Positions 1 through 7,519 of a stretch of 38,327 nt of DNA are shown piece by piece (position 1 is the first letter of the stretch; each line of letters starts with the position of its first letter). Location: assembly GCA_013696665.1 (NCBI GenBank), contig JACCYC010000248.1:1-38327 (forward strand), read 5' to 3'. Both the position numbers and the translations under genes were made by a program. This DNA is from Burkholderiaceae bacterium (GTDB taxonomy: Bacteria; Pseudomonadota; Gammaproteobacteria; Burkholderiales; Burkholderiaceae_F). Under the pieces are notes generated by a model. The model saw only the letters and a program-made list of their open reading frames with translations, had not been told where the DNA came from and did not search any database.

Positions 1-32
1 GGACTTTCAATGGTTAACATCGATCCGGGTTC

Positions 33-800
33 CTATTGACTGCCGGCGTATAAAAAACTGCTCAGGATCGGATCGCCAGACAACGTCTCTTCGCTTTTCC
101 AGTCGTGAAATTCCGGATGCCATTGCACGGCAGCAAGATACGAGCGCCCGGTCCAGCAGATTGCCTCGATCAATCCGTCTTCCGGTGATGTCGCTTCAAC
201 GGTAAAACCGTCAGCCAGCTTCTTCACTCCCTGGTGATGAACGCTATTGACGCGCGCCCGCGCCACGCCTGGGTACAAGTTTGCGAGACGCGTGCCCGGC
301 ACGAGATCGATCTCGTGAAAATTCTGGTCATATAGCTTCGCATCACGGTGCGTGCGACTGCCCGGTTGCTGTGTGAGGATGTCTTGATAAAGCGTGCCGC
401 CAAAGGCCACGTTGATAACTTGCAACCCTCGGCACACGCCGAGCACCGGCTTGCCGGCGTCGACAAATGCGCGCAACAGCGCGATCTCGTATTCGTCGCG
501 AACGCGGTCGCCGCTCCATTCGGGCTTCAGCGGCTCTTCACCATAGCTGCCGGGCCAGACATCGGAGCCGCCGTGAAGCACCAGCCCATCCAGCCACGCC
601 GCGTATTCACCTAGCGTGACATCGCCACGCCTCGTATGGCCTTGGGGCGACGGGACCATTACTGCGAGCGCTCCGCTCGATTGGACCCAGTGCACGATCG
701 ACTGCTCGACATACTGCAGAGTTTTGCCGGTAAATATCGGGCGCGCCGGGTCTGCGTGAAGGAAGCACGCCGAGATGCCGATCCGTGGACGCGCGCTCAC
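33..800 (-). CDS. PuuD-type class I glutamine amidotransferase (peptidase C26 family)
   Basis: A 255-residue protein of the gamma-glutamyl-GABA hydrolase family, which hydrolyses gamma-glutamyl amides in the cytoplasm. The nucleophile elbow GVCRGLQ places the catalytic Cys at about residue 123, and QWHPE gives the His/Glu pair at about 228 and 230. LHGGSDVWP near residue 76 is the family's oxyanion-side loop. The start is GTG at 800, which overlaps the TGA of the upstream dehydrogenase (GTGA), so the two are translationally coupled; the longer open frame upstream lies inside the dehydrogenase in another frame and is not used. It is the last gene of a leftward run that begins at 4346. The family is known from putrescine degradation, but no other Puu gene is adjacent, so the substrate here is open: a gamma-glutamylated intermediate of the local pathway is possible. 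Family assignment is firm, role is not. Confidence 0.9.
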   Translation of the reverse strand: MSARPRIGISACFLHADPARPIFTGKTLQYVEQSIVHWVQSSGALAVMVPSPQGHTRRGDVTLGEYAAWLDGLVLHGGSDVWPGSYGEEPLKPEWSGDRVRDEYEIALLRAFVDAGKPVLGVCRGLQVINVAFGGTLYQDILTQQPGSRTHRDAKLYDQNFHEIDLVPGTRLANLYPGVARARVNSVHHQGVKKLADGFTVEATSPEDGLIEAICWTGRSYLAAVQWHPEFHDWKSEETLSGDPILSSFLYAGSQ

Positions 801-1930
801 ATCGCCTGCTCGAAGAACCGTGTGAAGTCTTCGCGCGTCACCGGGCGGGGATTGGTCTGATGGCAAATATCCTTCTCGGCGATGCCCACCAGCGCCGGAA
901 TCTGATCGCGCCGGACTCCAACTGCCGACAGCGAAGGTGCAATGCCGATGTCCTGTCTCAATTGCAACAGCCATGGGATGAAATCTTCCGCTGCACCCGC
1001 ACCGACGACGTGCGCCAGCTCCGCAAACTTGGCGTGCGCCGCCTCCAGATTGAATTGCATCACCGGCGCGAGCATCAATGCGTTTGCGAGTCCGTGATGC
1101 AGATCGCACACAGCGCCAAGCGCGTGAGCGCACGAATGCACCGCGCCGAGATCCTTTTGAAAAGCGATGGCCCCCATCATCGACGCCATCATCATGTCGG
1201 CGCGCGCTTCGATATTGCGGCCGTCGCGCACGGCAGTCCGCAGCGCTCGCGCTGCGATACGGACGCCTTCTAGCGCAATGCCGTCGCACAGTGGGTGGAA
1301 TGCCGGCGACAGATACGACTCGATGTTGTGCGTCAGCGCATCCATACCGGTAGCCGCTGTGACGGCGGGAGGCAGATCCAGTGTCAGCGCCGGATCAGCA
1401 AAGACGGCTTTGGCGAGTAGCTTCGGCGAGAAAATGACCTGCTTGACGTGGGTCGTATCGTCGCTGACCACGCTTGAACGTCCGACTTCAGAACCGGTGC
1501 CGCTGGTGGTCGGCACCGCGATGAAGTAGGGCAGTTCGTTTGTAATAGGCCGCACGCGAGGGTGATCCCATGCGTATTCGATGACGTCGCCTTCGTGAAC
1601 CGCCATCAGCGCGACGACCTTGGCGACGTCGAGCGCCGCGCCGCCGCCGATGCCAATCACCGAGTCCGCGCGGTGCTGCTGAAACGCCGCGCGGCCCTGC
1701 ATTGCCTGTGACCCGGTCGGGTTGCCGTGCACGCCGTCAAACACATGGGTCGCAAGATCAACATTCAGATTCGCAACGAAGTCCTTAAGTACCGGCAGTG
1801 ACGCCAGTACGCGATCGGTGACGACTATCGGCCGTGCGAACCCGCGTTGGAGCAGATGGTTGCCGACCTGCTTACTCGCCCCGGCGCCGAAGTGAATCTC
1901 AGTTGGAAACGAAAATCTTGTGATGGCCAT
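797..1930 (-). CDS. Iron-containing alcohol dehydrogenase
   Basis: A 377-residue group III (Fe-dependent) alcohol dehydrogenase, close to full family length. It is expected to interconvert an alcohol and an aldehyde or ketone with NAD(P). The nucleotide-binding GGGAALDVAK lies at about 95-104 and TSGTGSEV at about 142-149. The metal ligands fit D197 and H201 (GMDALTHNIE), H265 (HSCAHALG) and H279 (HHGLANA), with the same spacing as E. coli FucO. ATG at 1930 follows 19 bp after the stop of the substrate-binding protein gene, and its own TGA overlaps the GTG of the amidotransferase. Maleylacetate reductases belong to the same superfamily, so an enoate-reducing activity cannot be excluded. Its place between a transporter receptor and an amidotransferase suggests a catabolic oxidation step. 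Confidence 0.93.
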   Translation of the reverse strand: MAITRFSFPTEIHFGAGASKQVGNHLLQRGFARPIVVTDRVLASLPVLKDFVANLNVDLATHVFDGVHGNPTGSQAMQGRAAFQQHRADSVIGIGGGAALDVAKVVALMAVHEGDVIEYAWDHPRVRPITNELPYFIAVPTTSGTGSEVGRSSVVSDDTTHVKQVIFSPKLLAKAVFADPALTLDLPPAVTAATGMDALTHNIESYLSPAFHPLCDGIALEGVRIAARALRTAVRDGRNIEARADMMMASMMGAIAFQKDLGAVHSCAHALGAVCDLHHGLANALMLAPVMQFNLEAAHAKFAELAHVVGAGAAEDFIPWLLQLRQDIGIAPSLSAVGVRRDQIPALVGIAEKDICHQTNPRPVTREDFTRFFEQAM

Positions 1931-1949
1931 CGGAACCTACGTTAGGAAT

Positions 1950-3521
1950 CTAATTTATACGCACCCAGCGCAACTCGAGTACGTCGCTCGGCCACTGCAC
2001 GACATCGATGTTGGGCCGCATGACCCACGTCAGCTTGCGCCGATATAACGGCACGAGTGGCAACTCGGCATTCATCATGCGCAACACATCACCTGTCAGC
2101 GCACGGCGCTTTCCAATGTCGGGCTCGATACGAATTGCATCAATCAACGCATCGAGCTTGGCATTCGAGTAACGCCCGCCGTTGAACGCACCGCTGCCTG
2201 CGCCGTCCCAGCTGCGGATGACGTTATTGAGCATCGCCCAAGGGTCGGTGCCAGGCGTCCAGCCAAATTCGAAAAAACTCGCAGTGGCCTGGGTCAATTT
2301 CGGAAAGAAAATTGAACTCGGCGAAGGCTGAAACGAAACCCGAATGCCAACCTGCGCAAGCATCGCGCTGATGGCCTGGCACACCGCCGCGCGATAGGTG
2401 ACGTTGACACAATCGAGCGCGATCTCGAATCCATCGCCGTAACCGGCGTCCTTCAGCAGCGCACGCGCCGTTGCGGGACTGTAGGGCAGGCGCTGGTCGA
2501 GCTCGCGCAGGTAGCCGTCAACCAGCGGTGAAACATGCGCACCGGCCGGCGTGGCCTGCCCGCGCAATACCTTGGCGATGATCGTGTCGATATCAATGGC
2601 GTGATAAACCGCGCGCCGTACGCGCACATCCTTGAACGGGTTGCGACCTTTGACATCGGAGAACTGCAGTTCGGGACGCGCCTGATCGAACCCCAGATAC
2701 TGCATGCCGATGTCGCTGGTCTCAAGCGACTTCAAGGTGCTGTCACGCTTGATACGCGCGACGTCCTGAAATGGTGGATCGATCACGAAGTCGATTTCGT
2801 TCGATGCCAGCGCCGCGAGCCGCGTCGCATCGGCCTGGATCACGGCGTAGATCGCCTCGGTCAGATTGCCGGTCCCGGGTCCGCCCTTGCCCCACCAGTT
2901 CGGATTCGCGGTCAGCACAAGCCGACGGTCGGGCTCGTAGCTCTTCAGCACAAACGGTCCGGTGCCGTTGGCATTGCGAACCGCATGCGTCTCCTGCTTG
3001 CCGTTGTAGTCCTGCGGCAGCATCACGCCATTTTTCGCCGCCCATTGCTTGCTCATCATTGCGACCAGCCAAAGCTTGTCGGGCAATACAGCATCGGGCG
3101 CTGATAGCTGTATGTCGACCGTCATCGGGTCGACCTTGCGTGCGCCAATAACGCCACGCAACTGGCTGGCGCGCTGCGAAGTCTTCGCTAGCGCGCGTTC
3201 GAACGAAAATACGGCGTCGTCTGCAGTGAAGGCGGTGCCATCGTGAAACGTGACATTCGGGCGCAGCTTGAAGCGCCATGACGTTGGCGAGGTTGCTTGC
3301 CACGACAACGCAAGCGACGGCTCCAGCTTGAAGTCACGATCACGATTGACGAGCCCTTCGTAAATCTGAGTCACTACGCGCGTCTGATAGAGCAGGGCGA
3401 GTGAATGCGGATCGAGCGAGTTCGGATCGAATGCACTGGCAAAGCGCAGCGTCTTCGCCAATGCCGGCGTAAGCGCCAACGCCGACGACACGAGTGCGAA
3501 CGCGATCAATCGTGCAAGCAC
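1950..3521 (-). CDS. ABC transporter substrate-binding protein, family 5 (DppA/OppA-like)
   Basis: A 523-residue periplasmic solute receptor of the SBP_bac_5 family, which binds peptides, nickel, glutathione or other compounds for ABC import. A Sec signal peptide of about 22 residues ends in ALA before KTLRFAS; there is no lipobox cysteine, so it should be soluble in the periplasm. The early LDPHSLALLYQTRVVTQIYEGLV stretch is the family signature region, and the length is typical. The start codon is GTG at 3521, only three bases after the TAG of the phosphosulfolactate synthase-like gene. No permease or ATPase gene lies in this run, so it must work with a transporter encoded elsewhere, or act as an orphan receptor. 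Ligand unknown. Confidence 0.92.
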   Translation of the reverse strand: MLARLIAFALVSSALALTPALAKTLRFASAFDPNSLDPHSLALLYQTRVVTQIYEGLVNRDRDFKLEPSLALSWQATSPTSWRFKLRPNVTFHDGTAFTADDAVFSFERALAKTSQRASQLRGVIGARKVDPMTVDIQLSAPDAVLPDKLWLVAMMSKQWAAKNGVMLPQDYNGKQETHAVRNANGTGPFVLKSYEPDRRLVLTANPNWWGKGGPGTGNLTEAIYAVIQADATRLAALASNEIDFVIDPPFQDVARIKRDSTLKSLETSDIGMQYLGFDQARPELQFSDVKGRNPFKDVRVRRAVYHAIDIDTIIAKVLRGQATPAGAHVSPLVDGYLRELDQRLPYSPATARALLKDAGYGDGFEIALDCVNVTYRAAVCQAISAMLAQVGIRVSFQPSPSSIFFPKLTQATASFFEFGWTPGTDPWAMLNNVIRSWDGAGSGAFNGGRYSNAKLDALIDAIRIEPDIGKRRALTGDVLRMMNAELPLVPLYRRKLTWVMRPNIDVVQWPSDVLELRWVRIN

Positions 3522-3524
3522 GCT

Positions 3525-4346
3525 CTAGCTCCGCTTTTTCTTGGGCGGCCCGGCGGTGCCGAGCCCAACGCGCGCGGCCTCCGTATCGATAATCGAAGAC
3601 ACGGTCACGTTGGCGAGGTTCACATCCGGCCCCAGCGCAGCGATCAACGCCTTCTTCATGTCTTCGATGTCGCAGCTCCGGACGCCGCTGATCCAGGGTC
3701 CGGGCAACTCGATCATCACGCGCGACATATCAAGCGAGCGCGTCAACAGGTCAATCGTGCGCGTGCGCAGCTTGCCACTTTCGATCAGTTCGGCGGCTTC
3801 GACCAGCACGAGTGCAGCGCCCGCGTCAAAGCAGGTCTCTGCCTGGCTGATAAGCAGCGCGGGCTTGCTCAGCGTCTCCTTCGAGCCAACCTCACCAAAA
3901 ACGATCAATCCCGCGGCTGCTGCATTCCGAATCTGTGCACGGCGCTGGGCCTCGGTGAGCGGCACGACATTGTCGGAGATCTCGATCGCTTTGAAGCCGA
4001 GAGCAAGTGCCTCGGCGTAGTACTCAGGCAGTGCCCGAGCACCTTGGGTGGCGAAGACATACTCGTGGAACTGCCCGCCGAGAAAAGGTTGGATGTGATT
4101 GCGTTGATACAGCCGCAGCTTTTCGAGTAGAGCTTTACGAGGATATAGGCGCACAGTTCCGGTCTTGATCTTCGCAAGATCGATGTACGCACCGGCGAGC
4201 GCGACCAGATCTTGCGTGTAGACGAGCGGCAAGCCATCGTCCAGCACCATCGTCTGTCCCGAGCGGCGCGGCTTGCGCATTGAGCGCTCGCGAGGCAGCG
4301 GAACAAAATCGAAAGGCGCGCGTGGTGTGGATTTGGCCGCAGACAT
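3525..4346 (-). CDS. Phosphosulfolactate synthase-like (ComA family) protein
   Basis: A 273-residue TIM-barrel protein of the ComA/YitD family. Characterised members add sulfite to phosphoenolpyruvate to make (2R)-phospho-3-sulfolactate; plant HSA32 heat-stress proteins share the fold. Family landmarks seen: KPRRSG near 25, a conserved D-D-G at 36-38, YIDLAKIKTGT at 54-64, GGQFHE at 90-95, IEISDN at 121-126, GEVGSKE at 151-157 and LVEAAE at 181-186. I chose ATG at 4346 because the 46 residues upstream look non-conserved and would run across the divergent promoter into the sulfatase gene. It leads a four-gene leftward run and is divergent from a sulfatase, a context pointing to organosulfur metabolism rather than coenzyme M synthesis. 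No phosphosulfolactate phosphatase (ComB) or sulfolactate dehydrogenase (ComC) is present in the window. Family assignment is strong; the reaction here is inferred. Confidence 0.85.
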   Translation of the reverse strand: MSAAKSTPRAPFDFVPLPRERSMRKPRRSGQTMVLDDGLPLVYTQDLVALAGAYIDLAKIKTGTVRLYPRKALLEKLRLYQRNHIQPFLGGQFHEYVFATQGARALPEYYAEALALGFKAIEISDNVVPLTEAQRRAQIRNAAAAGLIVFGEVGSKETLSKPALLISQAETCFDAGAALVLVEAAELIESGKLRTRTIDLLTRSLDMSRVMIELPGPWISGVRSCDIEDMKKALIAALGPDVNLANVTVSSIIDTEAARVGLGTAGPPKKKRS

Positions 4347-4398
4347 GTTACCTATATAGTACTGACGGACTCCAATGCCGAGAGGCTCACACGAGAAG
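4347..4398. promoter_or_regulatory. Short divergent promoter region with CTATATAG palindrome
   Basis: Only about 50 bp separate the two divergent runs. It contains a perfect 8-bp palindrome, CTATATAG, at 4352-4359, whose TATATA core could serve as a -10 element in either direction. Rightward, a start site near 4365 would leave too little leader for the ATG at 4375 but about 33 nt for the ATG at 4399. Leftward it would give a nearly leaderless message. No convincing -35 boxes are seen. The promoter role is inference. Confidence 0.35.
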
Positions 4399-5850
4399 AT
4401 GGCGTTACCCGCTCGCAATCTGCTGGTAATCATGTCCGACGAGCACAACCCCAAAGTGCTGGGCAATGCAGGACATCCGATCATTCAAACGCCGAATTTG
4501 GATGCCCTCGCTGCGCGCGGCACTGCGTTTAGTTCGGCGTACACCACGAGCCCAGTGTGTATCCCTGCACGTGCGGGCTTCGCGTGTGGCAAATATATTC
4601 ACCAGATCGGGTTTTGGGACAACGCCGATGCCTACGATGGTTCGGTGCCGTCATGGCACCATCTGTTGCGCGAACGTGGCCACCGCGTTGTTTCGATCGG
4701 CAAGCTGCATTACCGACTTGCAGGCGAAGACCACGGTTTCAGCGAAGAACAGATCGCGATGCACATTTATCAGGGCAAGGGCGACCTGATCGGCTTGATT
4801 CGTGACGACATGCCCGCGCGCGGCAACTCCAAAAAAATGATTGCGATGGCAGGCCCCGGCGAATCCACCTACACCTTCTATGACAAGGACATTTGCTCGC
4901 GCGCTCAGGTCTGGCTGCGTGAAGAGGGCGTGCGCAAGGCGGAAAAACCGTGGGTGCTGTTCGTGTCGTTCGTCGCGCCGCACTTTCCGCTGACTGCGCC
5001 GCCCGAGCATTACTACCGCTACTGGAACCAGGATTTGCCGCTCCCTAAGCAGTACGCGCGTGAGCAGCGCCCCCGTCACCCATACCTTGTCGACTACAGC
5101 AACAACTTTAACTACGACGACCATTTCAAGTCGCCGCACGACGTGAAAAAGGCGCTGGCGGGGTATTTTGGTTTGGTTTCATACCTCGACGAAAACATCG
5201 GCAAGGTGCTCACGACCCTGCGCGACGCTGGGCTCGAAGATGACACGGTCGTCATGTATACCAGCGATCACGGTGACAACCTCGGCGCGCGCGGGCTGTG
5301 GGGCAAGTCCACTATGTACGAAGAGGTTGCCGGCGTGCCGTTGATATTGGCTGGCGCAGGTATTCCGCAGGCCCGCCGTATCCCTACACCAGTCAGCCAC
5401 GTTGATGCTTTTCCGACACTGCTCGAAATTGCCGGAGTGAAAACGCCGGCAGGCTATCCAGGCGTGTCTCTTGTCGACGTTGCCCATGGTGCGAAGCCCC
5501 GGCGTGCGGTGCTATCTGAATACCATGGCATGGGATCGAGCACCGGTGTGTTCGCGCTCCGCATGGAGCAATGGAAGTACGTGCACTACGTCAACTATCC
5601 CGCGCAGCTGTTCGACCTCAACGAGGATCCGGAAGAGTTGTGTGATGTCGTTAATGATGCAGCCTATGCCGATGCGTTGGAGCAATGTCGCCGCGCTCTG
5701 TTTGCGATCTGCGATCCGAACGAGGTCGACCGGCGTGCGCACGCGCGGCAGGCTGAACTGCTCGCGCTGAACGGCGGACGCGCCGCGGTGATCGAGCGCG
5801 GTGACTTCGGCTTTACCCCGGCGCCGGGCACCGTCGCAGATTTCCAGTAG
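4399..5850 (+). CDS. Sulfatase (formylglycine-dependent, alkaline phosphatase superfamily)
   Basis: A 483-residue type I sulfatase-like hydrolase. The C-x-P-x-R motif (SPVCIPARAG, Cys about residue 54 from this start) is the site converted to formylglycine; NLLVIMSDEH at the N-terminus and YTSDHGDNLG in the middle carry metal-binding Asp/His residues, and GLWGKSTMYEE is typical of the choline-sulfatase-like branch. There is no signal peptide, so it is expected to be cytoplasmic, with the substrate imported first. The start is ambiguous: ATG at 4375 adds eight residues, but the MALPARNLLVIMSDEH beginning matches the usual family start and leaves room for a leader. It is followed after 9 bp by a Bug receptor gene and is divergent from the phosphosulfolactate synthase-like run. 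Phosphonate monoester hydrolases share this active site, so a phospho-substrate is a possible alternative. Confidence 0.9.
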   Translation: MALPARNLLVIMSDEHNPKVLGNAGHPIIQTPNLDALAARGTAFSSAYTTSPVCIPARAGFACGKYIHQIGFWDNADAYDGSVPSWHHLLRERGHRVVSIGKLHYRLAGEDHGFSEEQIAMHIYQGKGDLIGLIRDDMPARGNSKKMIAMAGPGESTYTFYDKDICSRAQVWLREEGVRKAEKPWVLFVSFVAPHFPLTAPPEHYYRYWNQDLPLPKQYAREQRPRHPYLVDYSNNFNYDDHFKSPHDVKKALAGYFGLVSYLDENIGKVLTTLRDAGLEDDTVVMYTSDHGDNLGARGLWGKSTMYEEVAGVPLILAGAGIPQARRIPTPVSHVDAFPTLLEIAGVKTPAGYPGVSLVDVAHGAKPRRAVLSEYHGMGSSTGVFALRMEQWKYVHYVNYPAQLFDLNEDPEELCDVVNDAAYADALEQCRRALFAICDPNEVDRRAHARQAELLALNGGRAAVIERGDFGFTPAPGTVADFQ

Positions 5851-5859
5851 GAGAAAATA

Positions 5860-6828
5860 ATGATTCGCATACTTTTGTTGGCAGTGCTCTCGCTGTTACC
5901 GATCGCGTCGGTGTCGGGACAGGAGTGGCCGTCGAAGCCGGTGCGCTTCATTGTCGGCTACCCGCCCGGTGGTGGGCACGACTTCGTTGCCCGAACTGTT
6001 GCGCAGCGCATGTCCGAACAATTGAAGCAGACTTTCCTGGTCGAGAACCGCTCCGGCGCATCAGGCGCAATTGGCACTGACTATGTCGCCAAAAGTGACC
6101 CCGACGGCTACACCTTGTTGATTGCCTCGCCAGCCGAGGTGATGGTGGGGCCGATCGCCGGTCAGAAAGTGCCATACGACGCTGCGAAGGATCTGGTGCC
6201 CGTGGCTTTGATTGGTGAGACACCACTGGCAGTGGCCATTCATCCGTCGGTACCTGCGAACACGATGCAGGAATTGCTTGCGCTTGCCAAGCGTTCGCCG
6301 GGAAAGTTATCCTACGGGACGCCGGGAACCGGCAGCTCGCATCAGTTCGCAGGCGAATCGATCAAAGCGATTGGCGAAATATTCATTGTGCACATTCCTT
6401 ATCGGGGCGCCGCGCCTGCAGTGACGGATCTTCTTGGTGGACAGGTCGAAATTGGTATCGTCGGCATGCCGCCGGTGATTGGCCATCACAAGTCGGGCAA
6501 ACTGAAAATCATCGCAGTCACCAGCGCTAAGCGATCTGCGGCAACGCCAGAGATTGCATCGGTGGCCGAGTTACCGGGTTTTGCTGGCTTTCACTTCACC
6601 AACTGGCAAGGCGTTTATGCCGCTGCGAAAACGCCGCCAGCAGTGATTCAGCGCATCGCGGCCGAAATCGCGAATGCTGTGCGCGATCCCGCCACGCGAC
6701 AACGGCTGTTGACTGCGGGTGTCGATCCGCTCGGCCTGGGACCGGCCGAGTTTTCAGCATTCCTGGCACGGGAGCATGCCACGTACACGAAGGTCGCGAA
6801 GGATCGCAACATTAAACTGGGCGAGTAA
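5860..6828 (+). CDS. Bug-family tripartite tricarboxylate transporter receptor (TctC-like)
   Basis: A 322-residue periplasmic receptor of the Bug family. These proteins bind carboxylated solutes and deliver them to TctAB-type membrane subunits; they are hugely expanded in Burkholderiales. The signal peptide is about 21 residues and ends before EWPSKPVRFIVGYPPGGGHD, the standard mature start; PGGG and ENRSGASGAIGTDYVAKSDPDGYTLL-type signatures follow in order. A good Shine-Dalgarno (GGAG) precedes the ATG, 9 bp after the sulfatase stop, so the two form an operon. No TctA or TctB gene is nearby, which is common for this family. It probably recognises the sulfatase substrate or its product, which is inference. 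Confidence 0.94.
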   Translation: MIRILLLAVLSLLPIASVSGQEWPSKPVRFIVGYPPGGGHDFVARTVAQRMSEQLKQTFLVENRSGASGAIGTDYVAKSDPDGYTLLIASPAEVMVGPIAGQKVPYDAAKDLVPVALIGETPLAVAIHPSVPANTMQELLALAKRSPGKLSYGTPGTGSSHQFAGESIKAIGEIFIVHIPYRGAAPAVTDLLGGQVEIGIVGMPPVIGHHKSGKLKIIAVTSAKRSAATPEIASVAELPGFAGFHFTNWQGVYAAAKTPPAVIQRIAAEIANAVRDPATRQRLLTAGVDPLGLGPAEFSAFLAREHATYTKVAKDRNIKLGE

Positions 6829-6983
6829 TCGTGTCGCACAGGGCGATTTAAACCGTGCTCCGACCGGCGCGGTGCTGTTAGTCGCACATTGCCGGCCGGT
6901 AACCCGGCGCTATTGCTCACTTCTTCCTTCCAGTCTTCGTCACCTGAATGTTTCGGCTCCGGAAACTTTGTGCCTCACGCGCC
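6829..6983. other. Intergenic stretch after the Bug gene
   Basis: No supported gene is seen here. A 7-bp imperfect hairpin (6852-6858 with 6867-6873, one G-U pair) lies just past the receptor stop and might help end the upstream message, but it has no T-run. The open rightward frame that starts at 6889 is antisense to two better-supported small ORFs and has a biased, non-protein-like composition. Confidence 0.3.
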
Positions 6984-7115
6984 TCAGCTCCCGAAAACAC
7001 CTGATAACTCGACTAGTTCAACCAAGAAACCATACCTTGTCACGAAGAGCGTGGCGAGGATGACCCGGGCGAAGAAGAAGCCGTCTTTCGACGCGAAACG
7101 ATTTTTGCGTTTCAT
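6984..7115 (-). CDS. Small hydrophobic protein, 43 residues (unrecognised)
   Basis: A short ORF beginning MKRKNRFASKDGFFFARV and ending with TGA at 6984. It is supported by a near-perfect Shine-Dalgarno, GAGGAG, seven bases before the ATG. The N-terminus is strongly basic (K2, R3, K4, R6, K10), followed by a hydrophobic stretch from about residue 12 to 36 (GFFFARVILATLFVTRYGFL) that could be one inner-membrane helix with the N-terminus inside. It starts 34 bases past a strong terminator, so it should have its own promoter or be expressed by read-through. I do not recognise a family. Possible roles include a small membrane regulator or a toxic peptide, but nothing in the sequence decides this; it may also be an unexpressed frame. 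Confidence 0.45.
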   Translation of the reverse strand: MKRKNRFASKDGFFFARVILATLFVTRYGFLVELVELSGVFGS

Positions 7116-7149
7116 GACACAACTCCTCTGCGTTAGTACGGCACAAACA

Positions 7150-7184
7150 AAAAGCCCGGAGGCGTTCACGCGATCCGGGCTTTT
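7150..7184 (-). terminator. Strong intrinsic terminator (bidirectional-looking)
   Basis: An 11-bp perfect stem, AAAAGCCCGGA at 7150-7160 pairing with TCCGGGCTTTT at 7174-7184, with a 13-base loop. Read leftward it is followed by TTTTT then GTTTGT, a good U-tract. Read rightward it has only TTTT. It sits 18 bp past the stop of the small leftward ORF at 7203-7370, which it probably terminates. Confidence 0.8.
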
Positions 7185-7202
7185 GATTGCCAGCTGGTTC
7201 AG

Positions 7203-7370
7203 CTACACGCCAGAACCTCCGCTCGGATCAATCTTCAGCACGGCTACGCCAAACAGCGTTTGCCCGCCGCAGTGCGTGCCAATGCCATTGGTCGACATCA
7301 GACGGACCACGCCCGTCGCCGCGAACCGCAGTCGCGACGAGGATGGGTTTGGGCTGCACAGGTTGAACAT
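7203..7370 (-). CDS. Small protein, 55 residues (unrecognised)
   Basis: The ORF runs from ATG at 7370 to TAG at 7203. A good Shine-Dalgarno (GGAGAAG, six bases before the ATG) and an intrinsic terminator 18 bp after the stop argue that this is a real transcript. A GTG at 7385 would extend it by five residues but would swallow the ribosome site. The product starts MFNLCSPNPSSSRLRF and ends in a Gly/Ser-rich tail (DPSGGSGV), with two cysteines (residues 5 and 34) and a central hydrophobic patch (TLFGVAVLKI). It has no clear signal peptide or helix. The C-terminal half resembles the end of a larger domain, so it could be a remnant. Family not recognised. Confidence 0.5.
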   Translation of the reverse strand: MFNLCSPNPSSSRLRFAATGVVRLMSTNGIGTHCGGQTLFGVAVLKIDPSGGSGV

Positions 7371-7432
7371 CTCAAGCTTCTCCACGTAACCGGTTTATCG
7401 CCGGGAGACGAAATATACGGCGGGCGCTGCGG

Positions 7433-7462
7433 TTGTCAAAGATTTCTGCGCGTGAATATTCA
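7433..7462 (+). promoter_or_regulatory. Possible sigma70 promoter for the lipoprotein gene
   Basis: TTGTCA at 7433-7438 (5 of 6 to the -35 consensus) is followed after 18 bp by TATTCA at 7457-7462, a modest -10. Transcription would start near 7469 and give a leader of about 50 nt to the ATG at 7520. The surrounding bases are unusually AT-rich for the window. Not tested. Confidence 0.35.
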
Positions 7463-7519
7463 TTAGTGTTGTTCGTTAGCAGCGTTAAGATCTAGTGGGT
7501 CTGAGACGAGGAGAAAAAC

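Noticed and set aside
2535..3104. Rightward 189-residue open frame inside the substrate-binding protein gene
   Set aside because: Antisense to a complete family 5 receptor with full motifs; composition is arginine- and glycine-rich as expected of shadow frames in GC-rich DNA.
3405..4130. Rightward 241-residue open frame
   Set aside because: Antisense to the ComA-like gene, which has conserved motifs across its length; the frame shows no recognisable domain.
6889..7389. Rightward 166-residue open frame
   Set aside because: It has no ribosome site, a proline/serine/threonine-rich composition with no domain, crosses a strong terminator and is antisense to two small ORFs with good Shine-Dalgarno signals.
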